Shown one piece after another: positions 23,376-32,595 of a stretch of DNA of 39,337 bases; within the stretch, counting starts at the first letter, position 1, and each line of letters opens with the position of its first letter. Below the pieces are notes generated by a model, which worked only from the letters and a program-made list of their open reading frames with translations, had not been told where the DNA came from and did no database searches. The position numbers were made by a program, and so were the translations under genes. The stretch covers positions 1 to 39,337 of IMG/VR virus record IMGVR_UViG_3300030107_005022. One strand, 5' to 3'. The stretch comes from a virus.

Positions 23376-24056
23376 ATGAGTTTAAGTATATTATTAAGAG
23401 ATGGAAATCATGCTGGAAGTGAGAATTCAGCTACTAACAGATTTGCTTTACAAGCAGATAGGTTTTCAGTTACTATGACAAAAACCCCTATACAAATACC
23501 CATACCTCAAAGTAGACCTGAAATAATAGACTTAGGAGTAGTAAGACCTAATATATCTATTTCAGGAGTAATAGATACAGTAGGCTTACCTAGTTCAGCA
23601 GATGCAACGACTAACCATATGCAAGAATTAACATATACTTTGTATAATACTCAAAATACTACGAATTTTTCTGAGCAAAAATATTATATCCCATATAAAA
23701 ATGTTTTAGAAGATTTTGTATTTTATGTACATTTTTCTTCTTCAGACACCCCTATACAAATAGAAGTATTGGGACAAGACCCAGCTGCAGGTTATTATCA
23801 CACCACGCCTACAGGATCAAACCATACAGGTGGAGCTGTATATAATGTAGCTATTCAAAACGCTTCTTTTAATTTATCAGCAGGTAAAGAGAACAGATAT
23901 GATTACTCACTCTCTTTTGTAGCAACAACAAGGTTAGACCAACACTCAAGTGCTTCTGCGATAACTTACGACCAAACTAATTATTCTTATACTAGAGGGG
24001 TTAATAATGAAGGAATATCAGGTGGTCGTGGTGGTGGAGGATTAGCAGATATATAA
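23376..24056 (+). CDS. Distal tail protein
   Basis: A 226-residue protein between tape measure and hub, the usual place for the distal tail (Dit-like) ring. The beta-rich N-terminal part contains FALQADRFSVTMTKTPIQIP and a SRPEIIDLGVVRPNISISGV segment typical of the domain that closes the end of the tube. The later part has a strand-loop-strand region (NVLEDFVFYVHFSSSDTPIQ) and a C-terminal Gly-rich tail. It ends with a TAATG overlap onto the hub gene, fitting equal and coordinated production. Confidence 0.75.
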   Translation: MSLSILLRDGNHAGSENSATNRFALQADRFSVTMTKTPIQIPIPQSRPEIIDLGVVRPNISISGVIDTVGLPSSADATTNHMQELTYTLYNTQNTTNFSEQKYYIPYKNVLEDFVFYVHFSSSDTPIQIEVLGQDPAAGYYHTTPTGSNHTGGAVYNVAIQNASFNLSAGKENRYDYSLSFVATTRLDQHSSASAITYDQTNYSYTRGVNNEGISGGRGGGGLADI

Positions 24057-27000
24057 TGGCACAGATAACTAAATTTCAATATTGGGATGGCTCTAGATGG
24101 AAAAGACCCCTTAGAGAAGGCCAAGAAGCTTATTTAGGGTGTATTATAACAGATTTAATTGGACAACCTAGAACAGCTGTAGTAAGAGTACAAGATACTC
24201 CTACTAATCCTTACTCATCAACAGTAGACAGTAGAAAAGGTTATTTTAATGGTGTTTTTACTGAATTTACAGATATAAAAATAACTGATATAGAAACACA
24301 TTCAATATTATTTGCAGGTAAAATATATAATGTTGAAGAAACAGCAAGTGAAACAACAGGTACAGAGTTAATAATTACTTGTATAGATGCTTTACAACAA
24401 CTTCAAGATTTCCAAACAGATTCTTGGAGACATACAGCCGATAATTTAGAAGGGTTTTCAGATAATTTAACTAAAAGATCAGATGTAATAACTAGAGGAA
24501 TTAGAAACTCAGGAATTATAGACATTGAAGATTCAATAAATAGTGATCATGAGTTCATAAAAAATTCTAGTGCTAAATTCACTAAGTCTCCCACCTTAAT
24601 GGGATCAACATCTAAAATAGATTTAACTAAAGATGGAAGATCATTAATTAATTCTATAGCTAAATTAGCTGCTTCAGAACCACATTCTCATACTACAGCC
24701 CTAACAGCTGGAATTAATACATCTGTAGCTACTATTGTAGTAGAAGATACTTCAGGATTTCCGACAGCAGGAAAAATATTAATAGGAACAGAAATAATTG
24801 AATATACAGGTCTTACATTAGGTACAAGTTTTACAGGTTGTGTAAGAGGCTCTAATAATACTACAGCAGCTTCACATAGTGATAATGATGTAGTTAAATC
24901 GTTATTTGAAGGAAGTCATGGATTTAATTATTATGCAGACCCTAATGTAAAAACAGCACAACAAAATGTCCCTGCTCCAGCTCAAACATTAAATTATTTT
25001 CAAAAATTTACTAGACCTTCTTCTGATTCAGGTGGAGCTCCATTAAAAGCTAAGGGGCTTACTGTAGCTTATACAGCTGATTCAGGATATAGAGCTACGG
25101 AGCATAACAGTCAAAATCAAAATATAAAAGCGAAAGTATCAGGAAGTATTGCTTATAACGATACTACTATTGAATTAGATAATGCTCTTACTTTTCCAAG
25201 CGATGGAGGTGTGATTTATATAGATAGTGAATATATTGAATATGGCTCACATAACAAAGCTGTACCTACAATACTATCTGATTGTGTAAGAGGTTCAGGG
25301 GCAGATTCTATGCCTAAAACAGCTTCAGGTTCTTTATTAGCTGAAGCTTTAGACGATTCAGAAACAGGGATAGATGTAGATGATGGGACTGATTTTGCAC
25401 AAGGAAATGTAATACAAGTTAAAGATGAAAGAATGTTTGTAACAGGAATTTCTTCAAATACTTTGACTGTAACTAGAGCATATGATGGTACAACAGCTGT
25501 AACTCATGATGATAATACAGTAGTTTATATAGTAGGAACTACAGCAGCTGCTCATTTAAGTGATAAAACTGCTTACTATGTATCAAAAGCAAAAGCTTTA
25601 ATGTATCCTAGCTTCTCTTTTACAGAAAAGAATACTGATTTATTCACAGAAGGAGTTGTATATTATCCTGAAACCGGTCTTGGAGATGATTCTATTCCAT
25701 CAGGATATACAAAACATAAAACATTTGAATTATTGTATGCAAGAGAAATTAGTGGTGAATATCATTGGAGAGATTTATTGTTTGAGGGAGATGAGTTTAT
25801 AAGTGCAGGAGGTATTTTATTAGCTGAAGCTTTAGATGATAGTGAAACAGACGTAACTGTAGATAGAGGAGATGCTTTTCAAGTAGGAGATGTCATTAAA
25901 ATAGATAATGAAGAAATGTTAGTGACTAATATCGGAGGAGGAAATGTACTAACTGTAGTAAGAAACTATAATGGTACTACTGCTGCAAGCCATTCAGATA
26001 ATGCTACAATTACTATAAAGAAAACTTCTGAGTTTTTAAAACTGTCTTATGATAATGGAAATAATTTTATTGGAGTAAAAAAATGGGAAATCATCCAACC
26101 CCCTGATTCAGCAGGAGTTGGAGGATATTTAGGATCGGCTACAAACGAGATATGTAGAGTACAACATCAAACAAGTATAACAGCAGCAACCAATGGATAT
26201 GTATTAATTTCAGATTTACCTAGAGTTTCAACTACTTTAAATACTGCTTTAACAGCAGGGGCTAGTTCGGTAGTATTAAAAGATGCTACTTTATATGATG
26301 GAGATGATTTTCCAAACTTACATTGCATGTTAAGAATAGGAAAAGAAGATATAATTGTAAGCTCTTTAAGTACTAGAACATATACAGTAGCTAAAAGGGG
26401 AGCTAATGGTACTACTGCAACTGAACATGCAGCAGGCTCTAGAGTAGATTTAATATTCTTCCCACCTATAGAACAACAATTAAATGAAGCTCTAGATAAT
26501 AGTGAAACTACTATAACTTTAGATGATGCTAGTGATTTACCAAGTGCAGGTGGGGCAATTCTGATAGACAACGAAATCATAACTTATACAGGAATAAGTA
26601 GTGAGAATTTAACAGGTTGTACAAGAGGAGTAGGTTCTACAGTAGCAGCGACTCATGATGATAATACTAAAGTATATTTATTAACTCAAATGGTAGGAAA
26701 TACTTCAGGAATAACCTCTTATATAAAACCTAAAGAAGGGAGACTAAGAGAAAAATATGGAATGCCTAGAGTAAAAAGAGTTAGATTAACAGGTATAAAT
26801 AATAAAAAGGATATAAGAGAAGCAATTACAGCTTCTTTAATTAATAGTCATCAAACAAATGGTCTTAATGGGCTTTTTGCTATAACTAAATATCCCTATT
26901 CAACTATAGTAGGAAAAACTAGCAATCTTTCTACAGGACATGGAGCAGATATAGCCTTATTATCTAATTCAGCACATTATATAGACCCTAGAAAATGGGG

Positions 27001-28381
27001 TATAAAAACAGGAATGGCTATAGAAAAATATGAAGATATCAATTTTACTAAAGATCCGGCCCAAACTACAGTAAGAACTGCTATATCATCTTCAACTGCT
27101 ATGACAGGATCAGGCACAATAGATGCTAATACAACTGCAAACTTCCCATCTTCAGGAACTATTGAGATAGGAAACGAATTATTTGATTATAGTGGTAAAA
27201 CATCAAATACTTTTACAGGAGTACAAAGAAATGAAGCCCATACTTATACTATAGATGAAGATCATGCAGCAGGAGTCGTAATAAAAGAAGTATGGCCTCA
27301 TGCATATATTTCAGATGTATTAGATGATAGAACAGATAAAACAGCAAGTGCTTCAGGAACTATTCAAGGAATTCAAATAAATGGGAGAACAACTGAAGAG
27401 TGGGCAGATGATACAACATTAGCTGCAGGACAGTTTGTAAAAGTACATGTACCAATTAGAGCAGGAGATATAGTAAGAATAGACAATGATATAGCAAACA
27501 TAGACCATGATCATTTGGTTTCTAGTCTAACTTTTACAGATTTAAATAGTGTTTTAAGAACAGAGTTTGAAACTATTAAAAAAGAAACTGCAAGTATAAT
27601 GAAATATCCTAGTACAGCTGAACTTTTAAGTAATGAAATTGTTGAAAGAAGTATTTATCATACTAAACGAAATAGATCACAACAAAAATTTGCTTTAGGA
27701 AAAGATACTAATGAACCTATGCATATTTCAAATATGGCTCCATCAGGATCATTATTAAATGGGGCGATATCAAATACTACAGATACAACAGTTACTGTAG
27801 ATAATGGAGCCCATTTCTCTACAGGACAAGTATTATGTGTTTCTAATGCTACAGCTAGCGAACATATGGTAGTAACAAATGTTTCAAGCCATGACCTTAC
27901 AGTAGCAAGAGGTTTTAATGGAGGTTCAGCCCATGCAGATGATGTAGCTGTTTTTGTTCAAAGATCAAAAGAAGTCCGTTGGGGGTATAGTTCAAGTCAA
28001 CCACATAAAGAACAACCAGCAGCTTCTAGAACATTGATATTAGATACAGGCGAAGAATATGTAATTAGAGCAGGTTCAAGCAAAGACTCAGATATGTTAA
28101 ACGCTGATATGGGATTAAATAGTCATTATATATTATATTGGAATGATGAACATCCAAATGAATTTCAAATACAAACTATAATAGATTGGACATCTACAGA
28201 CTTCCCTCAAGATTCAGTAGTGATAGCTATTATAAAGGGAGGAGCATCAAATCAAGATCAGGCTAATGGAGGAGATGTAGCTGAAGTACATACTTTTGCA
28301 ACAAATCAGATGATCCCCACTACTTACAATATTAAATTTGTTGATGCAGACACAGAACATTCACATCTATTTCATTTCTAA
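24056..28381 (+). CDS. Tail hub/tip protein with eight beta-module repeats
   Basis: A 1441-residue protein. The first 130 residues (FQYWDGSRWKRPLREGQEAY, then IKITDIETHSILFAGKIYNV and TELIITCIDALQQL) resemble hub or baseplate domains of long-tailed phages. After that come eight copies of a module of about 65 residues, each with a motif such as EALDDSETGIDVDDGTDF, a G-x-I-x-I-x-x-E strand and a final 'R..NGTTAA.H.D...V' strand. Copies begin near nt 24700, 25135, 25335, 25815, 26235, 26475, 27080 and 27750. They alternate with other segments, so the repeats are inserted into the hub scaffold. This should sit at the tail tip and probably binds host surface sugars. Confidence 0.75.
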   Translation: MAQITKFQYWDGSRWKRPLREGQEAYLGCIITDLIGQPRTAVVRVQDTPTNPYSSTVDSRKGYFNGVFTEFTDIKITDIETHSILFAGKIYNVEETASETTGTELIITCIDALQQLQDFQTDSWRHTADNLEGFSDNLTKRSDVITRGIRNSGIIDIEDSINSDHEFIKNSSAKFTKSPTLMGSTSKIDLTKDGRSLINSIAKLAASEPHSHTTALTAGINTSVATIVVEDTSGFPTAGKILIGTEIIEYTGLTLGTSFTGCVRGSNNTTAASHSDNDVVKSLFEGSHGFNYYADPNVKTAQQNVPAPAQTLNYFQKFTRPSSDSGGAPLKAKGLTVAYTADSGYRATEHNSQNQNIKAKVSGSIAYNDTTIELDNALTFPSDGGVIYIDSEYIEYGSHNKAVPTILSDCVRGSGADSMPKTASGSLLAEALDDSETGIDVDDGTDFAQGNVIQVKDERMFVTGISSNTLTVTRAYDGTTAVTHDDNTVVYIVGTTAAAHLSDKTAYYVSKAKALMYPSFSFTEKNTDLFTEGVVYYPETGLGDDSIPSGYTKHKTFELLYAREISGEYHWRDLLFEGDEFISAGGILLAEALDDSETDVTVDRGDAFQVGDVIKIDNEEMLVTNIGGGNVLTVVRNYNGTTAASHSDNATITIKKTSEFLKLSYDNGNNFIGVKKWEIIQPPDSAGVGGYLGSATNEICRVQHQTSITAATNGYVLISDLPRVSTTLNTALTAGASSVVLKDATLYDGDDFPNLHCMLRIGKEDIIVSSLSTRTYTVAKRGANGTTATEHAAGSRVDLIFFPPIEQQLNEALDNSETTITLDDASDLPSAGGAILIDNEIITYTGISSENLTGCTRGVGSTVAATHDDNTKVYLLTQMVGNTSGITSYIKPKEGRLREKYGMPRVKRVRLTGINNKKDIREAITASLINSHQTNGLNGLFAITKYPYSTIVGKTSNLSTGHGADIALLSNSAHYIDPRKWGIKTGMAIEKYEDINFTKDPAQTTVRTAISSSTAMTGSGTIDANTTANFPSSGTIEIGNELFDYSGKTSNTFTGVQRNEAHTYTIDEDHAAGVVIKEVWPHAYISDVLDDRTDKTASASGTIQGIQINGRTTEEWADDTTLAAGQFVKVHVPIRAGDIVRIDNDIANIDHDHLVSSLTFTDLNSVLRTEFETIKKETASIMKYPSTAELLSNEIVERSIYHTKRNRSQQKFALGKDTNEPMHISNMAPSGSLLNGAISNTTDTTVTVDNGAHFSTGQVLCVSNATASEHMVVTNVSSHDLTVARGFNGGSAHADDVAVFVQRSKEVRWGYSSSQPHKEQPAASRTLILDTGEEYVIRAGSSKDSDMLNADMGLNSHYILYWNDEHPNEFQIQTIIDWTSTDFPQDSVVIAIIKGGASNQDQANGGDVAEVHTFATNQMIPTTYNIKFVDADTEHSHLFHF

Positions 28382-28387
28382 TTGATT

Positions 28388-28822
28388 ATGCCTGCAAAAA
28401 TACCCACAAAAACTAAAGTTATACGTTTTAAAACGAAAAATCCTTTTATGCGTACTAGTGAGATAGCCAAAAAAATGGGGTACACAAGAAGTTATGTACA
28501 TAAAGTTTTAAAACAACATGAAATGAACACTAGAATTCCAAGTTTGTTAAGAAGTAGACCTGTATATTGCGTTCAATGTAAAAAATTAGCTAAAATAATT
28601 AAAAGAGGTTATCGTTATGATGCGAAAAAAGCAACGAAAACCTTCTGTTCTACTACTTGTAGAACAAATTATTATGAGATAGAATTAACATGTATTTATT
28701 GCGAAGAACCTTTTATAAAATTAAGGTCTCAAATAAAACAAGCTTACAAATCAGGCTCGAAAGGCATATTTTGTAGAAAAATCTGTGAAGTAAGATATAA
28801 AAAGTTTAAAGGTAAAGGTTAA
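28388..28822 (+). CDS. HTH and double zinc-finger regulator-like protein
   Basis: A 144-residue basic protein. Residues about 20-42 (MRTSEIAKKMGYTRSYVHKV) form a helix-turn-helix, then two cysteine-rich segments follow: CVQC...FCSTTC and CIYC...FCRKIC. Each has a CxxC pair and a CxxxC pair, fitting one zinc apiece. The design suggests DNA binding, as in phage transcription regulators. An in-frame TTG at 28382 is possible, but neither start has a visible ribosome site, so translation may be coupled to the hub gene ending at 28381. It directly precedes the sigma factor gene, which suggests joint control of transcription. Confidence 0.65.
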   Translation: MPAKIPTKTKVIRFKTKNPFMRTSEIAKKMGYTRSYVHKVLKQHEMNTRIPSLLRSRPVYCVQCKKLAKIIKRGYRYDAKKATKTFCSTTCRTNYYEIELTCIYCEEPFIKLRSQIKQAYKSGSKGIFCRKICEVRYKKFKGKG

Positions 28823-28823
28823 A

Positions 28824-29357
28824 ATGGAAATTACAGATACATTAGTTGAACAATGGGAACCTAAAATACATAGAATCTTAGCGACTACTTCAATTCAAGG
28901 TATGGATAAAGAAGATTTAGTACAAGAATTGAGAATAGTGATTGTAAAAGCAGCTAAAAAATTCAATCCCAACAAAAAAACTTCTTTCCATACTTACTTA
29001 CATACAGCTATGATAAATACTATAAGAACTTTTATATCTCAAGCTCAGAAAAAAATACATGCTACTAGTATGGATAAGTTAATTATGTATAGTGAATCAG
29101 AGTATGTACCTTTTAAAATTTCTAAAGCTTTAGAAGACATAAGAGCTTCAGCCTTTATAGACGAGATTGAGATATTTGATATTCTAGATAATTTAAAGTT
29201 AACTGAAAAAGAAAAAAAGTACATAGAATTAAGATTTGAAGATTTAACAATGGTAGAAATTAGTGAGGATTTAGAAGAATCGGCTTATAGAGTTAGAAAT
29301 AAAATTAGAAAGAAATTTGAAAACTTATACAAGGAGAAGATTGAACATGCCTCTTAA
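28824..29357 (+). CDS. Sigma-70-family RNA polymerase sigma factor
   Basis: A 177-residue protein with the two core sigma regions. Region 2 is at about residues 27-72 (GMDKEDLVQELRIVIVKAAK, then TSFHTYLHTAMINTIRTF), the pattern that binds core polymerase and the -10 element. Region 4 is about 118-170 (LTEKEKKYIELRFEDLTMVE followed by SAYRVRNKIRKKFE), a helix-turn-helix for the -35 element. It is short, lacking regions 1 and 3. It is likely to direct host RNA polymerase to phage promoters, perhaps the AGTATAAT boxes seen in this window, and it supports a bacterial host. Confidence 0.88.
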   Translation: MEITDTLVEQWEPKIHRILATTSIQGMDKEDLVQELRIVIVKAAKKFNPNKKTSFHTYLHTAMINTIRTFISQAQKKIHATSMDKLIMYSESEYVPFKISKALEDIRASAFIDEIEIFDILDNLKLTEKEKKYIELRFEDLTMVEISEDLEESAYRVRNKIRKKFENLYKEKIEHAS

Positions 29358-29580
29358 AAACAGAAAGGGAAGTGGGGGGTTTTACAAAAAAGAAGAAGCA
29401 GAAAAAAGAATATATACTATTATAGGCTACAATAAAAAAACAAATAAAACATGGGAACAGGAAAAAACTACAAGTTTTAAAATAGCTAAAGAATATGTTG
29501 ACAACAATACAAAAGATGATGTAGAATACTATGTATATTTAAAAAATAATAGTAATAGAATAATATACCCAATAGGATAA
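29347..29580 (+). CDS. Small basic hypothetical protein (77 aa)
   Basis: Residues MPLKNRKGSGGFYKKEEAEK start this protein. I chose ATG 29347 because AAGGAG at 29331-29336 precedes it by 10 nt and it overlaps the sigma gene by only 11 nt; an in-frame TTG at 29341 is an alternative. The body has strand-rich charged segments (RIYTIIGYNKKTNKTWEQEK and DDVEYYVYLKNN). This looks like a small compact basic fold. It is unrecognised, and its position suggests co-regulation with the sigma factor. The stop lies 2 nt before the helicase gene. Confidence 0.65.
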   Translation: MPLKNRKGSGGFYKKEEAEKRIYTIIGYNKKTNKTWEQEKTTSFKIAKEYVDNNTKDDVEYYVYLKNNSNRIIYPIG

Positions 29581-29582
29581 CA

Positions 29583-30866
29583 ATGGAAAATAACGAGTTT
29601 ATAGAATCAGGTTTAATTTTTAATTTAAATAGTAAAGTAGCTTTAAGAAAATTTAAATATTCTTCTTCAGATTTTGCTAAACACGGCAAAGTATTTAAAT
29701 GGTTAAACACATATGTAGATGAAAATGGAGAATTTCCTCCCCACTCTTTATTACAAGAGAATTTCCCTGAACTTAATCCGGAAGCTGCAGACAATAACCT
29801 AGACTATTTAATTGGAGTCTTTAAAAATCAAGTTACTTTTAGAGGAGCTGTCAAAGCCTTTCAAAATAACAAAGAGTTATTACAAGAAAACCCTAAAAAA
29901 GCTATATCTCAAATAAGTTCTTTATTAGATGATGTTATGATTCATGGAGATGACGATATAGTAGAGTATGATAAAGGTAGCGATGAGAGATTTAAAGAGT
30001 GGATTAAAAGAAAAGAAGAGAAAGAAAACACGAAAAATGGTCTAAGAGGGGTAAAAACTCCTTTTAGTATGTTAAATAAGATGGGAGTAGGGTGGTTACC
30101 CGGAGAATTGATAGCGTTTTATGCTCGACCAACTGTAGGAAAAACTTGGATGTGTGTAGATATAGCAGCTACAGCAGTTAAAGAAGGGATTAAAACTTTA
30201 TTAATCTCTACTGAAATGCCTGTAGAAGCTATAAGTTTAAGATTAGATGTTGTATTAGGACATAAAATGGGGTATACCTTTTCCCACACAGGTTTAAGAA
30301 CAGGTGGAGAGATAGAAGAAGACCACTATAAAGAGTTTTTATCTAAGCAAGATTCTAAAAACCTATTAATATGTGATCATATAGAAGGAGAATCTAGTAT
30401 ATCTTTAGAAGGTATAGCTAGTTTAATTAGAAAATACACTCCTGAATTGGTGGTTTTAGATGGAATATATCTTGTAACTACTAAAAGTGGGAGTAAGAAA
30501 CAAATGTGGGAGCAATCTCATTCTTTGTTTTATGGAATTAAAAACCTTTCATTATCCTTTAATATTCCAATAGTTGTTTCTACTCAAGCTACTAGAGAAG
30601 CAGCCGATACTGCAGCATTTCCAAGACCTGAACATGTAGCTTTTGGCGATGCTTTAATTAGAGCTGCAGATGTAGCCATTGCGATGAGAAAACCTGAATC
30701 AGGAATATCTGAGATAAGTTTATCAAGTCAACAAGAAGATAGAAAACGAGACATTAAATTTCAAAAGTATAGAGATGGTGAATTACCATCCTATCAAGTA
30801 AGTTTAAAATGGGATGTGGACAAAGGTATAATTGAAGAGTATAATAAATATGAGAATGATTATTAA
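29583..30866 (+). CDS. DnaB-like replicative helicase
   Basis: A 427-residue protein with the RecA-fold core of DnaB-family helicases. The Walker A is A181-RPTVGKT-188 in the context GELIAFYARPTVGKTWM; it departs from the common G-x(4)-GKT by starting with Ala. Next are TLLISTEMPVEAISLRL (H1a-like), LVVLDGIYL (Walker B, D293) and STQATREAADTA. The N-terminal 150 residues form a helical domain that in the family contacts primase. The enzyme should unwind DNA 5'-3' at the phage fork. The primase at 31063 is two genes downstream. Confidence 0.85.
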   Translation: MENNEFIESGLIFNLNSKVALRKFKYSSSDFAKHGKVFKWLNTYVDENGEFPPHSLLQENFPELNPEAADNNLDYLIGVFKNQVTFRGAVKAFQNNKELLQENPKKAISQISSLLDDVMIHGDDDIVEYDKGSDERFKEWIKRKEEKENTKNGLRGVKTPFSMLNKMGVGWLPGELIAFYARPTVGKTWMCVDIAATAVKEGIKTLLISTEMPVEAISLRLDVVLGHKMGYTFSHTGLRTGGEIEEDHYKEFLSKQDSKNLLICDHIEGESSISLEGIASLIRKYTPELVVLDGIYLVTTKSGSKKQMWEQSHSLFYGIKNLSLSFNIPIVVSTQATREAADTAAFPRPEHVAFGDALIRAADVAIAMRKPESGISEISLSSQQEDRKRDIKFQKYRDGELPSYQVSLKWDVDKGIIEEYNKYENDY

Positions 30867-30887
30867 AGAGAAGTTAAAGGAGTAAAT

Positions 30888-31058
30888 ATGCTTAGAATGA
30901 TTTTTAAGTACAGAAGTATTCTTCCGGAGCTCTTAGATTTAGTAGAAGTATCAGTTGCAAGTATGCAGGATGGTAAAATTTCTTCTAAAGAAAGAAGTGC
31001 TTTAATGAAGAAGTTTTGGGCTTTAGTAAAAGCTTTAGAAACATCAGCTAAGAAATAA
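30888..31058 (+). CDS. Small helical hypothetical protein (56 aa)
   Basis: This 56-residue frame fills most of the gap between helicase and primase. It starts at ATG 30888 with AAAGGAG (30876-30882) 5 nt before, a strong ribosome site, and ends TAA 31056-31058. The protein, MLRMIFKYRSILPELLDLVE onwards, is helical, with a second helix (KKFWALVKALETSAKK). It has no known family. The good start signals and correct codon use support that it is real. Confidence 0.7.
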   Translation: MLRMIFKYRSILPELLDLVEVSVASMQDGKISSKERSALMKKFWALVKALETSAKK

Positions 31059-31062
31059 GTAA

Positions 31063-31902
31063 ATGGCTGATTGGACATCAACATTATTGAATATAGGAAT
31101 AAATGTTCCTCTAGATAGAGATCAGTTCTCAATTCTATGCCCTTTTCATGATGATCAAAGGTCTTCTTGTTCTATCAATGTAGAAAAAGAAGCTTGGATT
31201 TGTTTCGCAGGTTGTGGATCAGGTTCATTAAAGACCTTTGCAGAGAAGTTAGGATATAATGTTGACATTGAATATGATGTAAATTTATTTGATGAGTTCT
31301 ATGAACCTGAAGAAGAAGGAGAGTTACAAGAAGTTTCTCTACCTGAAGATTTTATATCGGAATCCTATCCAAATTGGATATTCGATAGAGGATTTGACGA
31401 GGAAACCTTATTCAAATGGGGATGTGGAACGAATAAATATAATGATTTAATCATACCTATATATGATAATAGAAGTAGATTAGTAGGTTGGGTTACTAGA
31501 AGAGTTAATGCAACTCCTAAATATCTATATTCGTATGGGTTAAAGAAATCTTTAGTTTTATTCGGTTCAAATAGAATTAAAAGTACTGATTATGTTTGTA
31601 TTACCGAAGGTATTTTAGATGCCATGTGGTTAGACAAGCATGAACATCCTTCAGTAGCCATACTAGGAGCTCATTTATCTAGAAAGCAGGCAGACTTATT
31701 AGTAAATTTGCCTACACAAGAACTAGTTCTTTGTTTAGATAGTGATGAAACAGGTAAAAAAGCTACTGATTATGCCTTGACAACGCTTTCTGAGGATGTT
31801 ATAGTATCATTAATAGATTTACCAAAGCAGTTTAAAGATGTTCAAGAAATAAAAAACAAAGTAACATTAAATACAATTATTAATAAAAGAAATTTTTGGT
31901 AA
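31063..31902 (+). CDS. DnaG-type primase
   Basis: A 279-residue protein with an N-terminal CHC2-like zinc site, C26-PF-H29 and C47/C51 (WICFAGCGSGSLKTF), then a linker and a TOPRIM core: VCITEGILDAMWLD (E182) and LCLDSDETGKKATD (D226, D228). The family makes RNA primers for lagging-strand synthesis using magnesium bound by the TOPRIM acidic residues. It is much shorter than bacterial DnaG (about 580 residues), so it lacks a helicase-binding C-terminal domain; interaction with the DnaB-like helicase at 29583 is inferred from its neighbourhood. Confidence 0.88.
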   Translation: MADWTSTLLNIGINVPLDRDQFSILCPFHDDQRSSCSINVEKEAWICFAGCGSGSLKTFAEKLGYNVDIEYDVNLFDEFYEPEEEGELQEVSLPEDFISESYPNWIFDRGFDEETLFKWGCGTNKYNDLIIPIYDNRSRLVGWVTRRVNATPKYLYSYGLKKSLVLFGSNRIKSTDYVCITEGILDAMWLDKHEHPSVAILGAHLSRKQADLLVNLPTQELVLCLDSDETGKKATDYALTTLSEDVIVSLIDLPKQFKDVQEIKNKVTLNTIINKRNFW

Positions 31903-31917
31903 AAATAGGAGACAAAT

Positions 31918-32595
31918 ATGAGTGGAATAGCACGAATACAATCAAGAATACAAGAAAGATTACAAACCCAAAACGTAGACACAAAAGAATACTTTTTAAG
32001 AGCTGGAGACCAAGTTTTTCTCTCTGCAGCAGGAGATGGTAAAGAAGGAGACCCTTTCGTTTCTGAAATACAGATGCTGACTTGGAGAGAAGGTAACAGA
32101 TTTAAAAGCGTTTTAATAACAGAAAACGATGATGTCGATAAAATTAGAGTGGCTTTAAATGTGCCTGAAGATTCTAGAGTTCAAAAGAAATTTGCAATGT
32201 GGACATACATATATGAAGCTTTGCATGTAGAAAAAAGAGTAGATAGTTGGACAGCATTAGAAGGCCCTAGTGGTAAAACCCTATATAAAGAAGAACTTAA
32301 TGATTTTAGAATAATGTCCTTGCCTTTTGGAAGAGGTGGATATCTTTGGAATCAATTAGTAGATATCTTTGAAGAATGGGGAAGCCTTAATAAAGGTGTA
32401 ATACGAATAAAAAGAGATGGAACAGGATTAGATACTACTTATAGTATAGCAGCTTCTACTAGAGAACTTAGCAATCCTGATAAAGATACTTCAGAATTAG
32501 TATCTGTAGACGAATATTTTAAAAATAGATATTCTGCAGATATTGGAACTGATTCTTCAGGTAAAAAATCTGAGGATTTAAGCCTGTTTGAATGA
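31918..32595 (+). CDS. Probable phage single-stranded DNA-binding protein
   Basis: A 225-residue protein located between primase and polymerase, overlapping the polymerase start by 4 nt (ATGA). The N-terminal half has YFLRAGDQVFLSAAGDGKEG and the middle has DFRIMSLPFGRGGYLWNQLV, followed by IRIKRDGTGLDTTYSIAAST, a strand-rich segment like an OB-type core. The C-terminus ends in an acidic/hydrophobic peptide, DLSLFE. The shape and position suggest an ssDNA-binding protein that protects replication intermediates. This is inference from position and composition; there is no definitive motif. Confidence 0.55.
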   Translation: MSGIARIQSRIQERLQTQNVDTKEYFLRAGDQVFLSAAGDGKEGDPFVSEIQMLTWREGNRFKSVLITENDDVDKIRVALNVPEDSRVQKKFAMWTYIYEALHVEKRVDSWTALEGPSGKTLYKEELNDFRIMSLPFGRGGYLWNQLVDIFEEWGSLNKGVIRIKRDGTGLDTTYSIAASTRELSNPDKDTSELVSVDEYFKNRYSADIGTDSSGKKSEDLSLFE

